From contig JAPLIO010000201.1 of the NCBI GenBank assembly GCA_026389055.1, positions 1-23,471 on the forward strand: DNA of 23,471 nt, written 5' to 3'. Source of the DNA: Candidatus Melainabacteria bacterium (GTDB taxonomy: Bacteria; Cyanobacteriota; Vampirovibrionia; Vampirovibrionales; JAJTHC01). A program made the translations under genes and the position numbers. Below, piece after piece: positions 22,946 through 23,471 of this stretch. The notes beneath the pieces are model-generated. The model was not told where the DNA came from and ran no database searches. It saw nothing but the letters and a program-made list of their open reading frames with translations. Positions within the stretch are counted from its first letter, which is position 1. Every line of letters begins with the position of its first letter.

Positions 22946-23471
22946 ATGAAATTAGAATCGCTAAAAATAACAAACTTTAAAGCCTTCCAAAATGTTTGCT
23001 TAACAGATTTACCAAACTTTATGGTATTCGTTGGAGCCAACGGTACTGGCAAAACAACTTTATTCGATGTGTTTGGCTTTTTAAAAGATGCATTGAAAGA
23101 TACTGCTTCTGTGGCAGTTGAACGTCGTGGTGGCTGGGCGGAAGTAGTTAGCAGAGGCCATGAAAAAGAAGCTATTTCATTTGAAATTAAATTTCGACTA
23201 ATGGTGAATAAAAAAAATCGGCTGATTACTTATTTTTTAGAACTCCAACAAGATAAGCATAAAGTACGGGTTAGTCAAGAATACATCCAGTACAAAAGAG
23301 GCTCATACGGTAGCCCCTACAAGTATTTTTCACTCAAAGATGGTGTAGGTGAAGTGGTTAGTAACGAAGCAGATTTTGACAAACCAACAGAAACATTACA
23401 CCGTGCAACAGAAGAATTAGACAGTAAAGATACTCTTGCTTTAAAAGCCTTTGGGCAAGTGAAACGCTTTA
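22946..23471 (+). CDS. Predicted AAA ATPase (RecF/SMC-like, COG4637 type), 3' end outside window
   Basis: Only the first 175 or so residues are present and the frame runs off the end. The N-terminus MKLESLKITNFKAFQNVCLTD is the typical opening strand-turn of RecF/SMC-like ATPases, followed by the Walker A GANGTGKTT (about 30-38) and FDVFGFLKDAL. The ERRGGWAEVVSRGHE segment matches what I recall of the COG4637 group of predicted ATPases. The remaining signature and Walker B motifs must lie beyond the window. The start ATG follows TAAGGAA, which overlaps the hisB stop codon, with 10 nt between the genes. It may ride on the his transcript but has no evident link to histidine synthesis. Function is unknown. 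Such ATPases often pair with a small TOPRIM-like DUF4276 partner. Confidence 0.8.
   Translation, partial: MKLESLKITNFKAFQNVCLTDLPNFMVFVGANGTGKTTLFDVFGFLKDALKDTASVAVERRGGWAEVVSRGHEKEAISFEIKFRLMVNKKNRLITYFLELQQDKHKVRVSQEYIQYKRGSYGSPYKYFSLKDGVGEVVSNEADFDKPTETLHRATEELDSKDTLALKAFGQVKRF

Noticed and set aside
1..23471. tRNA, rRNA, riboswitch, CRISPR array, insertion sequence, cyanobacterial HIP1 octamer
   Set aside because: I looked for cloverleaf-like ends, regularly spaced repeats, transposase motifs and GCGATCGC and saw none. A covariance-model search was not possible here.

Overview
This window looks like ordinary chromosome from a non-photosynthetic relative of the cyanobacteria (Vampirovibrionia / 'Melainabacteria' type). 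That placement is inferred. It rests on a long NusB whose N-terminus resembles the cyanobacterial protein, on nusB lying directly next to ftsY, and on coaD being followed by the DivIVA-like coiled-coil protein that has the same position in cyanobacteria. I saw no rRNA, tRNA, CRISPR array, insertion sequence or phage module.

Layout. 1-154: G/C-rich hairpins. 155-631 (-): Bcp-type peroxiredoxin, with a leader that carries a 135-bp inverted-repeat element and an extended -10 promoter. 1029-2115 (+): a small protein with a C-terminal membrane segment and a KDPG-aldolase-like protein. 2132-8432 (-): a transcription/translation operon, read nusA-ylxR-infB-rbfA-nusB-ftsY, without rimP in front. 8662-9546 (+): an unknown single-pass membrane protein. 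9697-10521 (+): fabI with its own promoter and terminator. 10655-13135 (+): rimO and a dusB-like gene. 13271-14749 (+): coaD and a DivIVA-like protein, closed by a good terminator. 14937-15810 (+): an unknown gene with a strong promoter but a frameshift at a run of eight A. 15832-17226 (-): cinA. 17424-19475 (+): a large unknown membrane-anchored protein. 19616-22935 (+): histidine genes hisG, hisC fused to a HAD phosphatase, and hisB. 22946-end (+): the start of a predicted AAA ATPase.

How they work together. The minus-strand block groups transcription elongation (NusA, NusB), translation initiation and ribosome maturation (IF-2, RbfA, YlxR) and membrane targeting (FtsY). The histidine block covers the first step (HisG) and three consecutive late steps (IGP dehydratase, aminotransferase, and probably histidinol-phosphate phosphatase supplied by the fused HAD domain).

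The most striking genome-wide signal is that about half of the genes start with two to five tandem ATG codons, often followed by ACC. Other points worth a second look are the HisC-HAD fusion, the A8 frameshift, the inverted-repeat element in the bcp leader, and two unknown membrane proteins that share a layout, one of them with a calpain-like cysteine helix.
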